In this document: piece after piece, positions 14,701 through 17,507 of the stretch
Numbering within the stretch: position 1 is the first letter of the stretch
How the letters are laid out: each line of letters begins with the position of its first letter
Assembly (NCBI GenBank): GCA_035762345.1
Contig: DASTPE010000072.1
Location: 1 to 17,507 of the forward strand
DNA: 17,507 nucleotides
Source: SCGC-AG-212-J23 sp035762345
GTDB lineage: Bacteria > Pseudomonadota > Gammaproteobacteria > Burkholderiales > SG8-39
Direction: 5' to 3'
Translations under genes and position numbers: made by a program
Notes under the pieces: generated by a model
What the model saw: the letters and a program-made list of their open reading frames with translations, nothing else
What the model was told of the DNA's origin: nothing
Databases searched by the model: none

Positions 14701-14882
14701 TGTTCGCCGGCATGATCGGCGTCACGGCGTTCGGCATCTTCCTCACGCCGGTGTTCTACGTGCTCGTGCGAGCCGTGACCGGCAACCGGCCGCTCAAGCG
14801 CCACGGCGAGATCCCGCACGACGCCGAGCCTTTTGGCGGCGGAACGGCGCTGAAACCGGTTCCCATGAAAGCCGCCGAGTGA
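11697..14882 (+). CDS. RND multidrug efflux pump, inner-membrane transporter (HAE1 family, MexF/OqxB-like)
   Basis: 1061 residues, full length for an HAE1 pump. GTG start in a GTGA overlap with the adaptor stop; GGGGAGG lies just upstream. It begins NLSRFFIDRPIFAGVLSVLI, the standard first helix, followed by the porter segment LPIAEYPEVVPPSVVVRANY. The proton-relay residues are present: Asp409-Asp410 in IGIVVDDAIVVVENVE (TM4) and Lys936 in GLAAKNAILIVEFA (TM10). Two periplasmic loops separate TM1/2 and TM7/8, as in AcrB. It should export drugs or metabolites from periplasm or inner leaflet using proton influx, as a trimer. Overall wording is nearest MexF/OqxB. The only oddity is the hydrolase fragment immediately after its stop. 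Confidence 0.95.
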   Translation: MNLSRFFIDRPIFAGVLSVLILLAGAISIGLLPIAEYPEVVPPSVVVRANYPGASPRVIAETVATPLEEQINGVENMLYMSSQATTDGRMTLTVTFKIGTNPDLAQQLVQNRVQQAEPRLPEEVRRLGVTTVKSAVDLTMVVHLVSPAERYDMTYLRNYALINVRDRLARIEGVGQVLMWGSGDYAMRVWLDPRKVAERNLSAGDIVRAIRQENVQAAAGVIGASPSPDRIDLQLSVNAQGRLQTEEEFGDIIVKSEGNAVTRLRDVARIELGAAEYALRSLLDNKPAVAIGIFAAPNSNAIQISDNVRRTMAEIKRTMPEDADYEIVYDPTQFVRASIKAVIRTLLEATALVVLVVILFLQTWRASIIPLVAVPVSIVGTFSLLYLFGFSINALSLFGLVLAIGIVVDDAIVVVENVERNIAEGRPPREATYQAMKEVTNPIIAIALVLVAVFVPLAFISGLSGQFYRQFALTIAISTVISAINSLTLSPALAALLLKPHQEKKNWFFRGFNKYFGAAAAAYSRSVGGVLSRKSLMMGVYIALLLVTGVLFRAVPDGFVPQQDKQYLIGFAQLPDGATLDRTEDVMRRMGEIMMKQPGVENAVGFPGLSINGFTNSSNSGIVFAALKSFDERKHPSLSGGAIAGQLNKQFAAIQDAFIVIFPPPPVQGLGTTGGFKLYFEDRASLGYQALDQATKAFLAKAYQTPELAGLFSTYQVNVPQLYADIDRTKARQLGVPVTEVFDTMQIYLGSLYVNDFNKFGRTYSVRVQADGQYRARAEDIGLLKVRSNTGEMVPLSALMNVRPAAGPERAIRYNGFLAADISGRNAPGFSSGQAQDAVERIAAETLPPGISYEWTEITYQEILAGNSAIWIYPLAIFLVFLVLAALYESLALPLAIILIVPLSLGAALTGVWLTHGDNNIFTQIGFMVLVGLAAKNAILIVEFARELEFAGRTPVQAAIEASRLRLRPIIMTSIAFIMGVVPLAFSVGAGAEMRQAMGVAVFAGMIGVTAFGIFLTPVFYVLVRAVTGNRPLKRHGEIPHDAEPFGGGTALKPVPMKAAE

Positions 14883-14953
14883 ACACCCTCCTCTACCGGG
14901 AAGCCGGACCGGCCACCGCGCCGGTATCCCTCCTCCTGCACGGCTTCCCGACC
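14879..14953 (+). pseudogene. 5' fragment of an alpha/beta hydrolase wedged in the efflux operon
   Basis: A GTG in a GTGA overlap with the pump stop opens 25 codons reading (V/M)NTLLYREAGPATAPVSLL followed by LHGFPT. This is the standard N-terminus of haloalkane-dehalogenase-like alpha/beta hydrolases (first strands and the HGFPT oxyanion turn, normally followed by SSHMFR). The resemblance stops after HGFPT. The frame then runs without interruption into the lipoprotein signal of the efflux channel, so a fused product is possible on paper. It is not part of any outer-membrane channel family I know. Best read as the remnant of a hydrolase gene that once lay between pump and channel. Confidence 0.7.
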
Positions 14954-14986
14954 TATTTGAGGTTTGCAGCAGGGGTCGCAAGAGAG

Positions 14987-16381
14987 GTGAGGACCCTTTT
15001 ACTAGCGTCTCTTCTCGCGCCTCTCCTGTTTCTGGCCGGCTGCGCCACCAAGCTGCCCGAGATCGAGCCGCAAAAGCTGCCGGAAGTGCCGGCCGAGTTC
15101 AAGGAGCGCTGGACCATCGCAACGCCGGCCGAGGCGCAGCCGCGCGGCGAATGGTGGAAGGCGTTCAACGACCCGGTGCTGGACGAGCTCGCCGAGCGCG
15201 CCGGCCGCGCCAATGCGAGCATCCAGGTCGCCGCAGCCCGCCTTGCGCAGGCGCGCGCCGTGGCGCGCATTAGCGACGCCGATCGTGCATTGCAGGTCTC
15301 GGCCGGAGCGAGCGCGAGGCGCGCGCAGGGCATCATCGGCGGCGACGCTGGGCCGGCGCGCAACCTGTTCGCGGCCGGCGTAGATCTTTCGTACGAGGTG
15401 GATCTGTTCGGCCGGCTTTCGCATGCCAGCGCCGCCGCGGTCCTCGATGCCCAGGCGCGCGAAGCGCTCCTGCAAAGCACGCGGCTCCTCGTTCAGGCCG
15501 CGGTCGCGCAGACCTACCTCGCGCTGCGGGCGCTCGATGTGGAGCGGCTCATCGTCCAGGAAACGCTCGCCGCGTACCGCGTAACGCTGGCGCTCACCGA
15601 TCGGCGCTGGCGCGCGGGCGATGTCGCCGAGCTGGATGTCGCGCGCGCAAGCACCGAGGTCGCCGCGACCGAGTCCGAAGCGCTCGCGCTCGAGCGGCGC
15701 CGCGCCGAGCTCGAGCACGCGCTGGCAGTGCTGCTCGGAGAACCGCCCGCGAATTTCTCCATCAAGGAAGCCGACTGGAGCACCGCGCTGCCCACGATCC
15801 CCGCGGGCGTGCCGAGCACCCTTCTCACGCGCCGGCCCGATGTCGCCGCGGCGCAGAACACGCTGCTCGCCTCGCAGGCGCGCGTTGGCGCCGCCAAGGC
15901 GGCGTATTTCCCGAACATCGCGCTCACCGCGAGCGGCGGCTACGCCTCGACCGAGATCGAGGATCTTTTCCAGTGGTCGTCGCGCGCCTGGCTGATCGGC
16001 GCGATCTTCTCGCTGCCGATCCTCGACGGAGGCCGGCGCGAGGCGGGCGTGCAGGCGGCGAGCGCGGATCTCGACGGCGCGATGGCGAGCTACCGCGACC
16101 AGGTGCTGGTGGCGTTCAGGGACGTCGAGGACCAGCTCTCGGCGCTGCGGCTCCTCGCCGAGCAGGCCGAGGCGCAGGCGCGCGCGGTGAACGGTGCGCG
16201 CCGCACCACGCTGCTTTCCGACGCGCGCTACCGCGGGGGCTACGTGAGCCAGCTCGAGCTGCTCGATGCGCAGAGAAGCGAGCTGCGCAACCGGCGCGAG
16301 GAGCTGCAGGTGCGCTCGGCGCGGTATCAATCCACCGTCGCGCTCGTGAGGGCGCTCGGGGGAGGCTGGGAGACGCAATGA
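14987..16381 (+). CDS. Efflux outer-membrane lipoprotein channel (NodT/OprM family)
   Basis: The frame is open from further upstream, but the GTG at 14987 (AGGGG at 14971-14975) gives a proper lipoprotein signal, RTLLLASLLAPLLFLAGC, with acylated Cys19, and a 464-residue protein, typical for the family. An in-frame GTG at 14879 would bury this signal behind 36 foreign residues. Two outer-membrane-efflux repeats are visible: WWKAFNDPVLDELAERAGR with its long helix, ASADLSY-like VDLSYEVDLFGRLSHA, then TLLTRRPDVAAAQNTLLASQ, AAKAAYFPNIALTASGGY and a last helix ending YQSTVALVRALGGGW. It forms the trimeric TolC-like duct completing the pump. Stop overlaps the next start (ATGA). Confidence 0.92.
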   Translation: MRTLLLASLLAPLLFLAGCATKLPEIEPQKLPEVPAEFKERWTIATPAEAQPRGEWWKAFNDPVLDELAERAGRANASIQVAAARLAQARAVARISDADRALQVSAGASARRAQGIIGGDAGPARNLFAAGVDLSYEVDLFGRLSHASAAAVLDAQAREALLQSTRLLVQAAVAQTYLALRALDVERLIVQETLAAYRVTLALTDRRWRAGDVAELDVARASTEVAATESEALALERRRAELEHALAVLLGEPPANFSIKEADWSTALPTIPAGVPSTLLTRRPDVAAAQNTLLASQARVGAAKAAYFPNIALTASGGYASTEIEDLFQWSSRAWLIGAIFSLPILDGGRREAGVQAASADLDGAMASYRDQVLVAFRDVEDQLSALRLLAEQAEAQARAVNGARRTTLLSDARYRGGYVSQLELLDAQRSELRNRREELQVRSARYQSTVALVRALGGGWETQ

Positions 16382-16851
16382 ACATCCTCACGGTCAACCT
16401 CGTGCTCAGCACCTTCGTATTCTGGGTCGCCGCGCGCGTCTATGTCGTTCCCAGGCTCGGCCAGTGGAACGAGAAAAGCATTCTCGTGCCGATCCTGCTC
16501 CTGCATTCGTTCCGCCACCTCGGGCTCATGTTCCTCGCCGGCGGCGCAGTCTATGAGGGCATGCCGCCGCAGTTCGCCCACCCCGCGGCCTGGGGCGACC
16601 TCGTCACTGCGGCGCTCGCAATGGCGGCCATCCTTAGTGGCACGCCGCGCTGGCTCGTCTGGGTGTTCAACGTGGTCGGCACGCTTGACCTGCTTGCCGC
16701 CATCACCCTCGCCACGCTCTATGGCGCATCGGACTTCATGGGACCGGCGTACTGGATCCCGGCGTTCTGGGTGCCGGCGCTGCTGGTGACCCACTATCTG
16801 ACGTTCGTCGTTCTCACTGAAAGGACCTGGACTGCAGCTCTTCGAGCGTGA
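16378..16851 (+). CDS. Hypothetical integral membrane protein, last gene of the efflux operon
   Basis: 157 residues from an ATG that overlaps the channel stop (ATGA), with GGAGG 12 bases upstream. About five hydrophobic helices: residues 2-23, 36-59, 72-88, 92-116 and 125-146. Helix 2 contains HSFRHLG and helix 5 THYLTF, giving intramembrane histidines; WIPAFWVPALLV is rich in Trp/Pro. I recognise no transporter or enzyme family; similar small membrane hypotheticals occur in proteobacteria. Being coupled to the channel gene it is co-expressed with the pump, but no functional link is shown. The 3' end overlaps the opposite-strand flavoprotein gene by 38 bases. Confidence 0.75.
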   Translation: MNILTVNLVLSTFVFWVAARVYVVPRLGQWNEKSILVPILLLHSFRHLGLMFLAGGAVYEGMPPQFAHPAAWGDLVTAALAMAAILSGTPRWLVWVFNVVGTLDLLAAITLATLYGASDFMGPAYWIPAFWVPALLVTHYLTFVVLTERTWTAALRA

Positions 16852-17317
16852 AGCGCTGCGTAATGTGCCGCGGGCAGTTCCAATCGAACGCTGCGACGTC
16901 GAATAGCGCGACGCGCTCGACTCGCGCCGCATAGCCGGGTAGCTCGACCTGGCGCACGAGTCCCGCCTGCGCCTCGCCTACGTCGACGAAGCGCAGCCGG
17001 CCGAACAGCTTGAGGCGCTGGCGCGCGGCGTAGTCCATCACCAGGATCGAGGCGCGGTCGTTGCGCGCGGCGTTGCCCGCGCTCAGGTGCTGCAGGTTGC
17101 CGCGGAAGTCGGCATACGCGAGCCGCGTCGGCGAAAGCACACGCAGGAATCCTTTCGGTCCGCCGCGGTGCTGCACGTAGGGCCAGCCGGCGTCGTTCAC
17201 GGTGGCGAGGTAGAAGGTGTCCGCGCGCGCGAGGTAGGCCGTTTCGCTCTCGCCCAGGGCGTCGCCCGCCTGCTGCGACGCCCCGGTGCGCGCGATGTCG
17301 ACGAACCGTCGGTTCAT
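16814..17317 (-). CDS. Pyridoxamine 5'-phosphate oxidase-like FMN-binding protein
   Basis: 167 residues. Split-barrel flavin-binding features: SETAYLARADTFYLATVNDA opens the first strands, then GWPYVQHRGGPKGFLRVL (a conserved loop in this subfamily), ADFRGNLQHLSAGNAARNDR (the FMN phosphate-side region) and SILVMDYAARQRLKLFGRLR. Proteins of this type bind FMN or F420 and reduce or oxidise unknown small molecules; they are not authentic PdxH, which is longer at the C-terminus and has a different substrate loop. The start ATG lies one base after the stop of the upstream YHS-domain gene, so the two are one transcription unit. No separate ribosome binding site is evident. Confidence 0.87.
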   Translation of the reverse strand: MNRRFVDIARTGASQQAGDALGESETAYLARADTFYLATVNDAGWPYVQHRGGPKGFLRVLSPTRLAYADFRGNLQHLSAGNAARNDRASILVMDYAARQRLKLFGRLRFVDVGEAQAGLVRQVELPGYAARVERVALFDVAAFDWNCPRHITQRFTLEELQSRSFQ

Positions 17318-17318
17318 G

Positions 17319-17507
17319 CTAGCGATTGAGCTGCGGCCATTTGCGGTCGGCGGCCTGGATGTAGCTCGCCGGCCGGCGCTGGAAGGTGCGGTTGATGTCG
17401 GCGTTGAAGTTGAGGTAGAGCTTGCCGTCGTGGATTGTCCAGCCGTTTTCGGGATCCACGTCGAACAGGCGGCCCGGCTCGGCTACGCCCCAAGAGCAGA
17501 AGCCGCC
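17319..17507 (-). CDS. YHS-domain-containing protein, C-terminal part (5' end outside window)
   Basis: The frame is open from the window edge and ends at TAG (17319-17321), giving 62 residues. GGFCSWGVAEPGRLFDVDPE, then NGWTIHDGKLYLNFNADINR, an aromatic/Arg segment FQRRPASYIQAADRKWPQL and a short end. Secreted YHS-domain proteins share this pattern: a Cys followed by W-V, 'D-P--W-I-DGKLYLN', and 'I--AD--WP' at the C-terminus. YHS domains are thought to bind metal, often copper. Only the end of the gene is visible, so a signal peptide cannot be checked. Spaced 1 base from the flavoprotein gene and therefore probably co-translated. Confidence 0.75.
   Translation of the reverse strand, partial: GGFCSWGVAEPGRLFDVDPENGWTIHDGKLYLNFNADINRTFQRRPASYIQAADRKWPQLNR

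Noticed and set aside
14258..14878. Upstream extension of the channel frame inside the RND gene
   Set aside because: Out-of-frame reading of the pump gene; Arg/His-rich and without family similarity.
13416..14981. 521-codon open frame on the minus strand opposite the RND pump
   Set aside because: Its product is Arg/His/Asp-rich low-complexity sequence typical of the antisense of a GC-rich gene, while the plus strand encodes a complete, motif-perfect pump.
15002..16378. 458-codon minus-strand frame opposite the outer-membrane channel
   Set aside because: Shadow frame: no recognisable domain, and the plus strand has full family motifs and a lipoprotein signal.
1..17507. CRISPR arrays, tRNA/rRNA genes, insertion sequences, phage or toxin-antitoxin genes
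   Set aside because: No regularly spaced repeats, cloverleaf-like segments, transposase or integrase motifs were seen on either strand.

Overview
The window is GC-rich, densely packed chromosomal DNA. Its gene content (MexEF-type RND efflux operon, Ohr, MaoC/patatin pair, DedA-rhodanese fusion, exported YqgE/AlgH, CNB-thioredoxin-reductase-like fusion, YHS-domain protein) suggests a Gram-negative proteobacterium, most likely a betaproteobacterium. That placement is inferred from family resemblance and not from a marker gene. I found no rRNA, tRNA, CRISPR array, insertion sequence or phage gene.

Layout. 1-2235 (+): the end of an amidohydrolase, a 5' fragment of a DUF924 gene, a short-chain dehydrogenase with dihydropteridine-reductase-like motifs, and a serine alpha/beta hydrolase. 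2252-4306 (-): a tight operon Ohr > MaoC-like hydratase > patatin-like phospholipase. 4384-4809 (+): a small outer-membrane barrel protein resembling lipid A deacylase PagL, overlapping tail-to-tail a DedA-rhodanese fusion (4775-5698, -). 5705-6281 (-): a short Tat-signal ORF and a conserved-looking hypothetical. 6354-8901 (-): a three-gene redox/signalling operon (response-regulator receiver > cytoplasmic DsbA-like protein > CNB/thioredoxin-like/FAD-reductase fusion), each junction a 4-base GTGA overlap. 9089-10172 (+): a small lipoprotein with its terminator, then an exported YqgE/AlgH protein. 10165-10417 (-): a GNAT acetyltransferase gene gutted by an internal deletion. 10549-16851 (+): an RND tripartite efflux operon (adaptor, pump, outer-membrane lipoprotein channel) followed by a small membrane protein. 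16814-17507 (-): a PNPOx-like flavoprotein and the end of a YHS-domain protein.

Two things stand out. First, the 6354-8901 operon looks like a complete cytoplasmic signalling module: a receiver, a dithiol protein and a cyclic-nucleotide-binding reductase that has lost the usual CxxC. Second, the window carries several gene fossils: DUF924 (first third), GNAT (both ends, middle missing), the first 25 codons of an alpha/beta hydrolase wedged between the RND pump and its outer-membrane channel, and possibly an orphan Tat signal ORF. This points to repeated deletion in this lineage. Functions are assigned by recognising motifs by eye; no database search was run.
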